From: Helicobacter rodentium ATCC 700285
Lineage (GTDB): Bacteria > Campylobacterota > Campylobacteria > Campylobacterales > Helicobacteraceae
Reading direction: 5' to 3'
Length of the DNA: 64,000 bases
Assembly (NCBI RefSeq): GCF_000687535.1
Contig: NZ_JHWC01000007.1
Coordinates: 1 to 64,000 of the forward strand
The notes beneath the pieces are model-generated. The model was given only the letters and a program-made list of their open reading frames with translations, ran no database searches and was not told the origin of the DNA. Position numbers and translations under genes: made by a program. Below are positions 16,512 through 26,044 of the stretch, in pieces. How positions within the stretch are numbered: position 1 is the stretch's first letter; each line of letters starts with the position of its first letter.

Positions 16512-17612
16512 CTATGGGCGCAAAGTAAGTGAGCGGCGAATGACCCAACCATTTTTAACAGAGGGAGTGTTGGCATCTAGGATTCTAACCCAAACATCTT
16601 GTGTCTCTACGATAATCACGGAATCATTAGGTGTGAGTTTGCCAATTATAGGCGTATCTGTTGAAGGTAACTGACGGATATTTAAACTAGGAACTCTAGA
16701 AGTATAAAGTGGTGCTTCTGGAGTGCTTTGCGCCACTTCTAATGGTTTGTTTTCTTCAGTTTTCTGTATTTGGGCTTCATTTTGCGTTAAAGATTGCTCT
16801 GGAGCTGGAAGTTGAGGTATTGTATTTGTTGGTATTGTAGGCTCAGTAGAAATAGTAACTTCTTGCGGAATCTCTTGACTAAATCTTTTGAGTATCCACC
16901 CCAAAACTTTATTGTCCTCAAATGTGCCAATAAGTATCCACTCTCCTCGTTCTTCTAGTATTGTAGCTTTATGGGAAGGAGTGAGTTTTCCAATTACATC
17001 GGAAGTTGTGTTTGGTTCTTGACGAATATTTAAAGAACGCACACTAGAGGTAACAAGAGGTTTTTGAGCGGTAGTTGGTGTTGGTGTAGCAAACAATTCT
17101 TGCGATTCCATATTTTGCTCGGGAATCTCAATTTCCTTGCTAAACCTTTTCATAATCCATCCTAATGGCTTTTCGCTTGTAGCATCGGCGATAAAAATCC
17201 ACTCCCCTTTTTCTTCCAAAAGAATGGTTTCGTCTGCAGGTGTAAGCTTACCAACGATTGCGGAAGTTGTGTTTGGTTCTTGACGAATATTGAGAGATTT
17301 TGTATTAGAGGTAATATAGGTTTTTGGTGTTTGTATTGGCTCGTCTTGTGGCTCTTGTGGTTTTTCAATAACATCGGGTTGAGGTTGATTGGGTTGAATA
17401 TCTACTGGTTCTATGTTATTGGTTGCAGTTTGTATGGTTTGATTGTTTTTATTAAACATAGAATCCACTTCAGTTTGTGGCATAGCAGAATCATTTTCTT
17501 TTTTGCGCAAAAGCTCAAAAGCAGAATAGTAAATTACAAAGCTAAGCAATAGCACAAAGATCGGTAAAGGATAGACTTTTAAAAATTTCTTTAAACTCTC
17601 AAGCATTCTCAC
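16512..17612 (-). CDS. Membrane-anchored protein with three tandem SH3b domains
   Basis: A 366-aa protein with an N-terminal membrane anchor (about 12-34, LPIFVLLLSFVIYYSAFELL), a proline/glutamine-rich linker, and three bacterial SH3 domains (about 98-160, 188-250, 303-366). Each has the pattern SLNIRQ-P-T...IGKLTP...W...GW. Such domains bind peptidoglycan or peptide stems, so a periplasmic cell-wall role is likely. Domains 1 and 2 share an identical 30-bp DNA segment (17001-17030 and 17262-17291), which shows recent duplication. It lies upstream of aroE. Confidence 0.85.
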   Translation of the reverse strand: MRMLESLKKFLKVYPLPIFVLLLSFVIYYSAFELLRKKENDSAMPQTEVDSMFNKNNQTIQTATNNIEPVDIQPNQPQPDVIEKPQEPQDEPIQTPKTYITSNTKSLNIRQEPNTTSAIVGKLTPADETILLEEKGEWIFIADATSEKPLGWIMKRFSKEIEIPEQNMESQELFATPTPTTAQKPLVTSSVRSLNIRQEPNTTSDVIGKLTPSHKATILEERGEWILIGTFEDNKVLGWILKRFSQEIPQEVTISTEPTIPTNTIPQLPAPEQSLTQNEAQIQKTEENKPLEVAQSTPEAPLYTSRVPSLNIRQLPSTDTPIIGKLTPNDSVIIVETQDVWVRILDANTPSVKNGWVIRRSLTLRP

Positions 17613-17679
17613 TCTTTTTAAAGTTAAACTTAATCATAAATAAGGTTAAACTTTTTATTATACTATAATTTTCTTAAAA

Positions 17680-18672
17680 TTAAACAAAATTTACAATCTT
17701 TTCTCCCCTTGCTAATTCACCTAAAATATAGCCACCTGCTTCACGCGCAATGGAATCTGCATTAGCAGAATCGCAAACAAGCACCATTCCTACACCCATA
17801 TTAAAAGTGCGGTATTTGTCGGAATCTTGCACATAGTGGCAAAGCATATCAAAAATTGGCAAGTGTTGAATGTTATGCTCTCGCACATTTGCGCAGATTC
17901 CATCTGGGAGTGCGCGCGGTAAATTTTCTACCAACCCACCTCCTGTAATATGCGCTAAGGCTTTAATTTTGTTGGAAAGTTTTTTGAAGGTTTTAACATA
18001 AATTTTAGTCGGTTCTAACAGCGTTTCAATGAGTGGTTTTCCCTCAAACATAGAATCTAGCGTAATATGATGCGCAGAAAGAATCTTGCGCACCAAAGAA
18101 TAGCCGTTGGAGTGGATTCCGCTACTTGGAAGCGCAATCAATACATCGCCCACTTGTGCTTGTGAGGGACGCTCTATAATTTCTCTTTCTGCGATTCCAA
18201 CTGCAAATCCCGCTAAATCAAAGTCATTGTTTTGATACATTCCGGGCATTTCTGCACTTTCTCCGCCAATGAGTGCGCATTCTGCTTCTATGCAACCTTT
18301 TGTGATTCCGCTAATCACTTCTAAAGCTGCATTTTTATCTAGTTTGCCTGTGGCGTAATAATCTAAGAAAAATAAAGGGGTGGCAAAATTGCAAATTAAA
18401 TCATTTACGCACATTGCAACTAAATCAATTCCAACGCTATTGAGGATTCCGCTATCAATGGCAAGTTTTAATTTTGTCCCCACGCCATCGGTTGCTGCTA
18501 ACATCACCGGTTCTTTATAGCCACTTGGCAGCAAAAACGCCCCGCTAAATGAGCCAATTCCACCCAAAACATTTGCATTAAAGGTTTGCTTCACAAGTCC
18601 TTTTAGATTCTCCACAAGCGCATTGCCCTCCGCAATATCTACACCAGAATCTTTGTAATTTAATTTTTTCAT
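17680..18672 (-). CDS. purM: Phosphoribosylformylglycinamidine cyclo-ligase (AIR synthetase)
   Basis: A 330-aa enzyme of de novo purine synthesis converting FGAM to AIR with ATP. The N-terminal YKDSGVDIAEGNALV motif, ATDGVGTKLKLA, CVNDLICN, IGGESAEMPGMY and HITGGGLVENLPRALPDG are all family hallmarks. It is cytosolic and active as a dimer. It is a single minus-strand gene, apart from purC-purS-purQ at 52.7-54.4 kb. Together they show that this organism makes purines, unlike H. pylori. Confidence 0.95.
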   Translation of the reverse strand: MKKLNYKDSGVDIAEGNALVENLKGLVKQTFNANVLGGIGSFSGAFLLPSGYKEPVMLAATDGVGTKLKLAIDSGILNSVGIDLVAMCVNDLICNFATPLFFLDYYATGKLDKNAALEVISGITKGCIEAECALIGGESAEMPGMYQNNDFDLAGFAVGIAEREIIERPSQAQVGDVLIALPSSGIHSNGYSLVRKILSAHHITLDSMFEGKPLIETLLEPTKIYVKTFKKLSNKIKALAHITGGGLVENLPRALPDGICANVREHNIQHLPIFDMLCHYVQDSDKYRTFNMGVGMVLVCDSANADSIAREAGGYILGELARGEKIVNFV

Positions 18673-18771
18673 ATTGATAGTCCCAAGATAAATTTAAAGC
18701 AAATAATACAAAATTGCAACTTAAACCTTATTGTTGCGTATTTTTCAAGGTAAGTTTTATGCGAATTTTAC

Positions 18772-18777
18772 TATAAT
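18772..18777 (+). promoter_or_regulatory. -10 box of ppk
   Basis: A perfect TATAAT lies 34 bp before the ppk ATG. AAGGAG at 18800-18805 is well spaced. Confidence 0.6.
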
Positions 18778-18810
18778 AGAAAGGATAATTTAGGCAAAAA
18801 AGGAGAAAAA

Positions 18811-20916
18811 ATGGCACAAAATGTTTTCAATAAGCCAGCAAATTTTATCAATCGCGAGTTGTCTTGGTTGCGTTTTAATACGCGCGTATTGAGTGAGGCA
18901 CAAGATTCTAACAATCCACTTTTAGAGCGACTTAAATTTATCGCAATTTATGGTACGAATTTAGATGAATTTTATATGGTGCGGGTTGCAGGATTGAAGC
19001 GATTATATAGTGCTAGAATCACAGAGAGCGGTCCTGATAGACTAACACCAAAGGAACAATTAGATGAGATTCGCAGTTATCTTAAATTGGAAAAACAAAG
19101 ATTAGAGGCGTGTTATCTTGAAATTAAAGGTGAGCTAAGTAAGCTTGGTTTGTGTATTAAAACTTATAACGAAGCGGACAAAAATCAAAAAAAGGAATTG
19201 CAAGAATATTTTATTAATCACCTTTATCCTATTGTTGTGCCAATCGCAGTAGATGCAACACACCCATTTCCACACTTGAATAATCTAAGTTATGTCTTAG
19301 CATTAAAGTTGCAAAGCATAGACAATCCAAGCGAAATTAAGTTTGGTATGACAAGAATCTCAAGAATGTTGCCCGGATTTGTGCGCTTAGGCGATACCTA
19401 TTTTCACACAGATTCTATTGTGGCAGAATTTACTAACGAACTATTCCCCGGATTCAAAGTGCTGAGTTGGACATCATTTAGGGTAACTAGAAATGCAGAT
19501 ATGGAGATTGAAGAGGAAGAGGGCGATGACTTTATGGCATTGATGACAGAGGGGTTAAAGTCGCGCCGTAAGGGAGAAATTATCCGCTTAGAAATCAAAA
19601 AAACCGATGATTTAGAGCTTAAAAACTTTGTAGAACAATACATTAAAGTAACTCCTGAAGACATTTATGAATGTGAAGCTCCAATGAATTCTAATATTCT
19701 TTGGGAGATTGTGGGCAATAAAAATTTTGCAAAATTAACTTTTCCAAATTATACTTCTAAGGTTTTGCCACCGCTAGATTCTAATGCAAATATTTTCTCT
19801 GTGCTTGATTCTCAAGATATTCTTTCATTCCAACCTTATGAGAGTTTTGATCCTGTGGTGAATTTTATCCAAAGTGCGGCGAAAGACCCCGATGTATTCT
19901 CTATCCGAATGACACTTTATCGCGTGGGCAAAAATTCTCCTATTGTTAAGGCATTGATTGAGGCTGCAGAAAATGGCAAACAAGTAACTGCGCTAGTAGA
20001 GCTTAAAGCGCGTTTTGATGAGGAGAACAACCTGCATTGGGCTAGAGCTTTAGAATCCGCAGGTGCGCACGTGATTTATGGAGTGCCCGGGCTTAAAGTC
20101 CATGCCAAAATTGCGCTTGTGATTAAGAGTATTGGGCGTGAATTGCGAGAATATGTGCATTTAAGTACAGGAAATTATAACCCAAGTACAGCCAAAATCT
20201 ACACCGATATTAGCTATATGACTTCTAAACGCGAATTTACGCAAGATGCAACAAAGCTTTTTCACAATCTTTCAGGATTCTCACACAAATCCAAGCTCAA
20301 TACTCTGTTGGCAGCTCCATTGCAAATCAAGCCTAAAATTTTAGAACTCATTGAAAATGAAACAAAAGCAGGAAAAGAAGGTCATATTATTTTAAAAGCA
20401 AATTCCATTGTGGATACCGATGTAATTTTAGCACTCTATAAAGCTTCAACTGCAGGAGTGAAAATTGATTTAATTGTGCGTGGAATTTGTTGTTTGAGAC
20501 CGGGTATTAAAGGCGTAAGTGAGAATATCCGCGTCATTTCTATTGTTGGAAAATATTTAGAACACGCGAGAATCTATTACTTCAAACACTCTGAAGTACC
20601 AATTTATTTTGCAAGCGCGGATTTAATGCCAAGAAACCTAGAGCGTCGCGTGGAGCTTATGACTCCTATTTTTGAGGATAATTTGGCAGATAAACTCTTT
20701 GGAATTATTAAGATTCAAAGTGAGGATAATGCTAAAGCACACGAACTTCAAAAAGATGGTGAATACATTAAATTAACACCAAAAGAGGGGGAAAAGCCAA
20801 CAAATAGCCAAAAAATGCTAGAAGACCACACCAACACTCTTTATGCTTCTTTGAAACGCGAAGCAGAAGAAGTGAAGGCTAAAAAACTCGCAAGACGAAT
20901 GCTTAAGGAGAGCTAG
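18811..20916 (+). CDS. ppk: Polyphosphate kinase 1
   Basis: A 701-aa PPK1, which polymerises the gamma-phosphate of ATP into inorganic polyphosphate. It begins with the N-terminal helical domain (FINRELSWLRFNTRVL), then the head domain and two phospholipase-D-like C domains. The autophosphorylated histidine is His431 in GLKVHAKIALV. The second conserved histidine is His585 in LEHARIYYF. ATP-binding and Mg-binding segments (RMTLYRVG, LSTGNYN) are intact. A lysine- and glutamate-rich tail follows the core. It has a strong promoter and is followed by a 540-bp repeat region. In Campylobacterota PPK1 supports stress survival. Confidence 0.96.
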   Translation: MAQNVFNKPANFINRELSWLRFNTRVLSEAQDSNNPLLERLKFIAIYGTNLDEFYMVRVAGLKRLYSARITESGPDRLTPKEQLDEIRSYLKLEKQRLEACYLEIKGELSKLGLCIKTYNEADKNQKKELQEYFINHLYPIVVPIAVDATHPFPHLNNLSYVLALKLQSIDNPSEIKFGMTRISRMLPGFVRLGDTYFHTDSIVAEFTNELFPGFKVLSWTSFRVTRNADMEIEEEEGDDFMALMTEGLKSRRKGEIIRLEIKKTDDLELKNFVEQYIKVTPEDIYECEAPMNSNILWEIVGNKNFAKLTFPNYTSKVLPPLDSNANIFSVLDSQDILSFQPYESFDPVVNFIQSAAKDPDVFSIRMTLYRVGKNSPIVKALIEAAENGKQVTALVELKARFDEENNLHWARALESAGAHVIYGVPGLKVHAKIALVIKSIGRELREYVHLSTGNYNPSTAKIYTDISYMTSKREFTQDATKLFHNLSGFSHKSKLNTLLAAPLQIKPKILELIENETKAGKEGHIILKANSIVDTDVILALYKASTAGVKIDLIVRGICCLRPGIKGVSENIRVISIVGKYLEHARIYYFKHSEVPIYFASADLMPRNLERRVELMTPIFEDNLADKLFGIIKIQSEDNAKAHELQKDGEYIKLTPKEGEKPTNSQKMLEDHTNTLYASLKREAEEVKAKKLARRMLKES

Positions 20917-20984
20917 AATTAGGAGGAGCAAAAGGGCTAATAAAATAGTCTTATTTTGCGTGGTTAAAATCTTGAATGGATTGT

Positions 20985-21330
20985 CAAAAGCTAACCTTCT
21001 CGTCCTTGCAAGGAATGAAATGACAAAGCAATCTATAGTCTTGTAAATAGAAAAATTCGCCACTTAGTCATTGCGAGAAGTCGTAAGGCTTCGTGGCAAT
21101 CTATAATTTTACACACCAAAGATTCTACCATTTTGTCCTTGCAAGGAATGAAATGACGGAGCAATCCATAATCAAGCATACAGAAAACTTTACAATGGAG
21201 GTTTTACAAACGAGATTCCGCATTATAGATTGCCACAAAAATCAAAGATTTTCTCGCAATGACAGAGCGGAAGCGTGGATTGCCACGATTCCACAAGCGG
21301 AATCTTGCAAGGATGAAAAATAAAACACTC
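20985..21330. repeat. Palindromic intergenic repeat cluster, copy 3 (several units)
   Basis: This gap holds several units. The segment 'tccttgcaaggaatgaaatg' occurs twice (about 21001 and 21136). 'gtcattgcgagaa' pairs with 'gcttcgtggcaatc' near 21078-21106. The best match to copy 1 is 21188-21272 (TTTACAATGGAG... to ...TTTTCTCGCAATGA). Apparent ORFs here are repeat translations. The rest of 20917-21455 holds only a TACAAT box (21421-21426) for the next gene. Confidence 0.75.
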
Positions 21331-21455
21331 TGTTTGCATTATTGTAGATTGCTTCGTCTCTCGCTACATTCTCTCCTTGCAATGATAAAGCGCACAAAGA
21401 TAAATTTAGTCGCTTTTTGCTACAATTTATTTTTATTTGCTTTAAGGGTTAAGTT

Positions 21456-21767
21456 TTGAAAATTAAAAAAATAGATGATAACACTTTTATTTTGCGCGGT
21501 AAAATCAAAGAAATAAGTGATTACCACGATATAAAAATGCTTTTAGAAAAGCGCAAAAATGAACCTAATGTGGAAATTCACTTTGAGATTCCGCAAGCAA
21601 GAGAGGTTAATTTTTACATTCTTGGCTACTGCTTAAAATTGGCGCGTAAGAATGGGTTTAAATTTCACTTTTACATCGCAAATCCTTATTTATACGATAC
21701 CTTTGTGCGCTTGGGATTGCATCAGTTTTTTGAGGTAGTCAATGATAGTATGGAACTCTATTTATAG
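21456..21767 (+). CDS. Small STAS-like protein upstream of lgt
   Basis: A 103-aa cytosolic protein starting at TTG 21456, with AAGGG seven bases upstream. The predicted order is strand, strand, helix, strand ([15 protein letters not shown]), helix ([14 protein letters not shown]), strand (FHFYIAN), helix, then GLHQFFEVV. This strand/helix rhythm and the final 'GL..FFEV' resemble STAS domains such as anti-sigma factor antagonists, but I see no clear phosphorylatable serine. Its 3' end overlaps lgt by 26 bp. A small conserved gene at this place is known in Helicobacter. The role is unknown. Confidence 0.65.
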   Translation: MKIKKIDDNTFILRGKIKEISDYHDIKMLLEKRKNEPNVEIHFEIPQAREVNFYILGYCLKLARKNGFKFHFYIANPYLYDTFVRLGLHQFFEVVNDSMELYL

Positions 21768-22569
21768 CCATTTTAATCCCATTGCGTTTTCTGCATTTGG
21801 AATCCCTGTGCATTGGTATGGCATTATGTATGTTTTGGCACTGCTTGTGGCATTGTTTGTCGCAAAATGGATTGCAAAACAAGACCATTATCCCATTTCA
21901 AACGCGCTCTTGGATAGCTATTTTGTTTGGGTGGAAATTGGCGTGATTTTGGGAGCACGCTTAGGATATATTCTATTTTATGATCCCTATACGAGTTATT
22001 ATTTAAGCCACCCTTGGGAGATTTTTAATCCTTTTGATAGGCAGGGGAATTTTGTTGGTATTCGCGGAATGAGCTATCACGGGGCAGTGATTGGGTTTTT
22101 GGTTGCTTCTGTATGGTTTGCAAGGGTGAAAAAAGTAAATTTTTGGCTTTTTATGGATTTAGCGGGGCTTAGTATTCCGCTAGGCTATGTGTTTGGGCGC
22201 ATTGGAAACTTTCTCAATCAAGAATTAATCGGGCGCGAGACAAGCAATGGAATCGGAATCTATGTAGAGGGAATCTTGCGCCACCCCAGCCAACTTTATG
22301 AGGCATTTTTAGAAGGAATCGTGGTGTTTGTGATTCTATATTTTTGGCGCAAACGCGCGCGTTTTGTCGGAGAGATTGGAATCCTCTATGGCGTGTTGTA
22401 TGCGTTAATGCGCTTTGTTGCAGAGTTTTTTAGAGAACCCGATGCGCAACTTGGATTTATCGCCTTTGGTTGGCTAACACAAGGGCAATTACTCTCCTTG
22501 CTCATTGGAGGATTTTGCTTCGTGCTGTGGCTGTATAAGGGCGCACAAAATAAGGCAAACAATGGCTAA
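21742..22569 (+). CDS. lgt: Prolipoprotein diacylglyceryl transferase
   Basis: A 275-aa inner-membrane enzyme with seven transmembrane segments that transfers diacylglycerol from phosphatidylglycerol to the lipobox cysteine of prolipoproteins. The Lgt signature [16 protein letters not shown] is present near residue 152, with the conserved histidine in [12 protein letters not shown] and RHPSQLYEA further on. It overlaps the STAS-like gene upstream and ends within the first codons of the ABC-F gene, so the three are likely one transcript. Confidence 0.95.
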   Translation: MIVWNSIYSHFNPIAFSAFGIPVHWYGIMYVLALLVALFVAKWIAKQDHYPISNALLDSYFVWVEIGVILGARLGYILFYDPYTSYYLSHPWEIFNPFDRQGNFVGIRGMSYHGAVIGFLVASVWFARVKKVNFWLFMDLAGLSIPLGYVFGRIGNFLNQELIGRETSNGIGIYVEGILRHPSQLYEAFLEGIVVFVILYFWRKRARFVGEIGILYGVLYALMRFVAEFFREPDAQLGFIAFGWLTQGQLLSLLIGGFCFVLWLYKGAQNKANNG

Positions 22570-24523
22570 TATTTCGTTACAAAATATTTCTAAACAATAC
22601 GATTATAAGGCGATTTTGCAAGATATTTCCTTGCATATTGAGGAAAATGAACGCGTGGCGATTGTCGGGCGCAATGGAGCGGGAAAATCCACTTTACTTA
22701 AGATTCTAAGCGGGGATTTAGAGGTAGATGAGGGGAGTAGAATCGTAGAGGGGGATTTAGAAATTAAACATCTAATCCAAAAACCAAGCTTCAAGCCCAC
22801 CCAAACCACCAAAGAAGCAATCATTGAAGCACTAAGTGAGCAAACAGAGGCGCGGAATCGCTATTTTGAAGTGGCAAAACTCTTGCAAGATTCCCCGCAG
22901 GACAAGACGCTTTTAAGTGAGTATGCACAACTTACGGGATTCCTTGATTATCACAATGCGTGGGATTTGGATTCCAAAGTCAAGCAAGTGCTAGAGACTT
23001 TTAAGTTAGAATCCCTGCAAGATAAGTTTGTGAATTTGCTAAGCGGTGGGGAGCAAAAACGCGTGGCATTGGCGTGTTTGCTACTACATAAACCGAATAT
23101 TTTGCTACTTGATGAGCCAACAAACCATTTAGATGTGCAAATGGTAAAGTTTTTGGAATCTATGCTTTTGGGGGCAAATTGGACATTGGTTTTTATCAGC
23201 CACGACCGCTATTTCATTGACAGAATCGCAACGCGCGTGGTGGAGGTAGAGGAGGGAAAGATCCGCAGTTTCAAGGGCGGATATAGTGATTATCTACGCC
23301 AAAAGGAAGCTTTGCTCCTAAGCCTTGCCAAAAGCCACGAAACCTTGTTAAAGCATTTAAAGGCAGAGGAGGAGTGGTTAGCGCGTGGGGTTCGTGCGCG
23401 GGTAAAGCGCAACGAGGGGCGCAAGGAGCGCATTATGGAAATGCGTAAAATGGCTAGAACTAATCCTTCTATTATCCGCAAAATGACTTTGGAGCTAGAG
23501 CGAGAGCGCAAAAATTTCAACCAAGAGGAGGGTAGCAATCGCAAAAAAATGCTTTTTGAGACGAAAAATCTCTGTGTGGAAATGGATAATAGGGTTTTGA
23601 TTCAGGACTTTACAACAAGAATCTTACAACGCGATAAAATTGCGATTGTCGGGCGCAATGGAGCGGGAAAATCCACTTTGCTAAAAATACTTTTAGGACG
23701 CATTGCTCCAAGCAGTGGAAGTGTGGAGAGGGGTGATGTGAAAATCGGGTATTTTGACCAGCACAGAGAAATGCTAGAGGATTCTAAAGACTTGTTAGAG
23801 ACTTTTTGTCCTTTTGGCGGAGACCATATTGAGGTGCGTGGCAAGAGTATGCATATTTTTGGCTATTTAAAGAATTTTTTGTTTCCTAAGGAGTTTTTGG
23901 ATAAAAAAATTGGCGCATTAAGTGGCGGAGAAAAGAATCGTGTTGCCCTTGCTTTGCTTTTTACAAAGGCTTATGATTGCCTTATTTTGGACGAACCAAC
24001 CAATGATTTAGATATTCCCACGATTAATATTTTAGAAGAGTATTTGCAAAGCTTTGAGGGGGCGATTCTTTTTGTAAGCCACGATAGATATTTTGTGGAT
24101 AAAATCGCCCAAAGACTCTATGTTTTTAGAGAAAATGGCACAATTATGGAATCGCATACGAGCTTTAGTGAGTATTTGGAGATTGAGCGTGAGTTGCGCG
24201 AATATGAAGCTTTTGCTAAAGAATTAGAATCGGATTCTAAAAATGCGACCCAAGAGGCGGATTCTAAAAACACCAAAGAATCCAAAGAATCGCAAAAGAA
24301 AATGAAGCTTAGCTACCAGCAAAAGAGACTTTTAGAGATTCTACCCCAAGAGATTGAAAGCCTAGAAATGGAAATAAAAGAGCTTGAAAAGTTGCTATTT
24401 AGCGGGAGTTTAAGCACACAAGAGTTGCAAGAAAAGTCTTTAGAATTTGAAAGCAAAAAGGCGATTTGTGAAGAAAAAATCACGCAATATTTGGAGTTGG
24501 AGGAGTTGAATGCAAAGGGGTAA
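22562..24523 (+). CDS. ABC-F family ATPase (Uup/YheS-like)
   Basis: A 653-aa soluble protein with two ATP-binding domains and no membrane segments. Walker [10 protein letters not shown] occurs near residues 37 and 364. Signature [15 protein letters not shown] and [15 protein letters not shown] and Walker [12 protein letters not shown] and [11 protein letters not shown] are intact. An arginine-rich linker and a C-terminal coiled coil (about 585-650) resemble Uup. ABC-F proteins act on the ribosome or on DNA branches. ATG 22562 is chosen because family homology begins at [13 protein letters not shown]. It overlaps the lgt stop. Its stop directly abuts that of the convergent gene. Confidence 0.92.
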   Translation: MANISLQNISKQYDYKAILQDISLHIEENERVAIVGRNGAGKSTLLKILSGDLEVDEGSRIVEGDLEIKHLIQKPSFKPTQTTKEAIIEALSEQTEARNRYFEVAKLLQDSPQDKTLLSEYAQLTGFLDYHNAWDLDSKVKQVLETFKLESLQDKFVNLLSGGEQKRVALACLLLHKPNILLLDEPTNHLDVQMVKFLESMLLGANWTLVFISHDRYFIDRIATRVVEVEEGKIRSFKGGYSDYLRQKEALLLSLAKSHETLLKHLKAEEEWLARGVRARVKRNEGRKERIMEMRKMARTNPSIIRKMTLELERERKNFNQEEGSNRKKMLFETKNLCVEMDNRVLIQDFTTRILQRDKIAIVGRNGAGKSTLLKILLGRIAPSSGSVERGDVKIGYFDQHREMLEDSKDLLETFCPFGGDHIEVRGKSMHIFGYLKNFLFPKEFLDKKIGALSGGEKNRVALALLFTKAYDCLILDEPTNDLDIPTINILEEYLQSFEGAILFVSHDRYFVDKIAQRLYVFRENGTIMESHTSFSEYLEIERELREYEAFAKELESDSKNATQEADSKNTKESKESQKKMKLSYQQKRLLEILPQEIESLEMEIKELEKLLFSGSLSTQELQEKSLEFESKKAICEEKITQYLELEELNAKG

Positions 24524-25609
24524 TTAGAGTTTTGTTGGGAATACAAGTAGCATTTGAAATGCAATTTCAATGTCTGCACAAGTGATATTGGATAGTGCAG
24601 TGTGCATTCCATAGGATAAAGGATTCTCTTTTGTATTAAAGTGCTGTGGTTGCCAAGAGATTTTATATCCATTGGTTTCTAAGGAATTGGGTTCTAAATA
24701 AAAGGATAAAATATTCGCAATGGAATCCGTGATTTGTTCTTGCTCTTCATCAGAGAATCTCTCCGCGACTGATGCAAACAATTTGTGTCCCGTAGCTTCT
24801 ATTTTACGCTCTCTGTAAAAATTGATATTTTCTTCAATCCTTTTTAGGGTTTGCATATCCACTTCTTTGTTGTCAATGGAGTTTTTTAGTGCCATAGGTA
24901 TTGCGCTCAAGAAACACTTAAGTTTATCCTCTAAATGGATAGATTCAGTTCGGATTCCATATTCTAGCAAAAGAGAGGAAATTTTTTCATTTTCTTTTAA
25001 AACCTCATTGCTACTTATTGATGTATTATCTGTATAATAATAATTTTTGTTTATTATTTCTTGTATTATTTGGGGATTCTCTTGATAGATTTCAAGCATT
25101 ATTTTATCCATTTTTGATTCAAGGAATCTTTGGGATTCGTTCGCTTCTTGGAATGTAATTGTTCGGGTTGCATTGGGTTTTAATTTGGAATCAATTTTTT
25201 TAATAAACTCTTTTCTGTCTAAATTTCCACCATAATCACAGGATTGAATATTTAATTCTTTTACGAGATGCTTAAGGTTCTGCCTGTAACGATAGCTATA
25301 ATTTGTGATTTCTTGTAAAATCTCCTTTTCACTAGAGGAGAGACTTTTAAATTCTTGATGGATAGGGTTTTTGGTTTGATTTTTATCCAAAAGATTGGCA
25401 TAAATATTGATAGGATTCTTGGGTACATGGGTGCTTGTGTTAGAAAAATGAATCTTTGGCTCAAGTGCGGTTTGCAAGAACCAATCCATTGTCTTTTTGT
25501 CAGAAAGATTTTTTGTTTTGTCAAGGTGTTGCGAGGTTTTGTCTGTTTTATGTTGCTGTGGTTTGCAAATTTCGTAAGATATTTTCGGTAAAGAATCCCA
25601 AATAAGCAC
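24524..25609 (-). CDS. Unrecognised 361-aa protein with a sigma-54 promoter
   Basis: I do not recognise this protein. It is hydrophilic, rich in N, K, E and S, with predicted helices from about residue 80 onward (including SLSSSEKEILQEI and VDMQTLKRIEENINFYRERK). It has no signal peptide, membrane segment or catalytic motif. GTG at 25609 is preferred over a TTG at 25645, because AGGAG lies at 25622-25618 and the TTG would lie inside the sigma-54 promoter at 25640-25657, upstream of the predicted transcript start. Sigma-54 genes in Campylobacterota are almost all flagellar, so a motility role is inferred. Its TAA abuts that of the ABC-F gene with no gap. Confidence 0.7.
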   Translation of the reverse strand: MLIWDSLPKISYEICKPQQHKTDKTSQHLDKTKNLSDKKTMDWFLQTALEPKIHFSNTSTHVPKNPINIYANLLDKNQTKNPIHQEFKSLSSSEKEILQEITNYSYRYRQNLKHLVKELNIQSCDYGGNLDRKEFIKKIDSKLKPNATRTITFQEANESQRFLESKMDKIMLEIYQENPQIIQEIINKNYYYTDNTSISSNEVLKENEKISSLLLEYGIRTESIHLEDKLKCFLSAIPMALKNSIDNKEVDMQTLKRIEENINFYRERKIEATGHKLFASVAERFSDEEQEQITDSIANILSFYLEPNSLETNGYKISWQPQHFNTKENPLSYGMHTALSNITCADIEIAFQMLLVFPTKL

Positions 25610-25639
25610 TGCCCTATCTCCTCTTGTTTGTAAAAAAAT

Positions 25640-25657
25640 AAGCAAATTTTATTCCAA
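25640..25657 (-). promoter_or_regulatory. Sigma-54 (RpoN) promoter of the 361-aa gene
   Basis: On the minus strand TTGGAATAAAATTTGCTT has the invariant GG and GC of the -24/-12 elements at the required ten-base spacing. It resembles the flgB promoter in this window (14 of 18 or more bases). The predicted start near 25630 leaves a leader of about 20 nt with AGGAG and then GTG, which is consistent. Confidence 0.78.
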
Positions 25658-25815
25658 AGTATCCTTACAATATAGATTTGTATTTTTCAGTGAGCATTTT
25701 CAATAAAACATAGAAAGTTTTTAATCCACCCCTTGACAAACACCGAGAAAACAGGATTGTTCTAAACTTTGTTAAATCTTAACAATTTCCCCATTTTTTA
25801 TTTACAAGTCTTTTT

Positions 25816-25821
25816 TATAAT
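25816..25821 (+). promoter_or_regulatory. -10 box of the small lipoprotein gene
   Basis: A perfect TATAAT lies 28 bp before the ATG at 25850, with AAGGAT at 25838-25843 as ribosome binding site. Confidence 0.45.
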
Positions 25822-25849
25822 TCTTAACAAAAGATTTTAAGGATTTAGA

Positions 25850-26044
25850 ATGAAAAATTTAATTTGTATTGTATTTGCGTTTTTGGTTTTAATATTTGGT
25901 GGTTGTGAAAGTAGAATTTTAATCACAGAAAATCAAATCCAACCAGCTTCGGAATACAATATTGTAAAATTTGGGAATTTAAACTATTTTAGCATACAAT
26001 CTATCTATCAAAGCCATTTTAAAAGAGCCTTTATTTTTCATTAG
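25850..26044 (+). CDS. Small putative lipoprotein
   Basis: A 64-aa product with a lysine-containing N terminus, a hydrophobic stretch (LICIVFAFLVLIFGG) and a lipobox-like FGGC at about residue 19, so it could be lipidated by Lgt and LspA. The mature part is about 45 residues with no recognised motif. Promoter and ribosome site are present. Its end overlaps the convergent glycosyltransferase stop by 14 bp. It could be a truncated remnant of a longer lipoprotein. Confidence 0.5.
   Translation: MKNLICIVFAFLVLIFGGCESRILITENQIQPASEYNIVKFGNLNYFSIQSIYQSHFKRAFIFH

Noticed and set aside
21093-21459. Short plus-strand frames after ppk
   Set aside because: They are translations of the palindromic repeats.
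22505-22561. Longer N terminus for the ABC-F protein
   Set aside because: The extra residues lie inside lgt and are not part of the family; ATG 22562 begins the homologous sequence.
25733-25738. TTGACA upstream of the small lipoprotein
   Set aside because: At 17-18 bp downstream there is only ATTGTT or TTGTTC; the better promoter is TATAAT at 25816.
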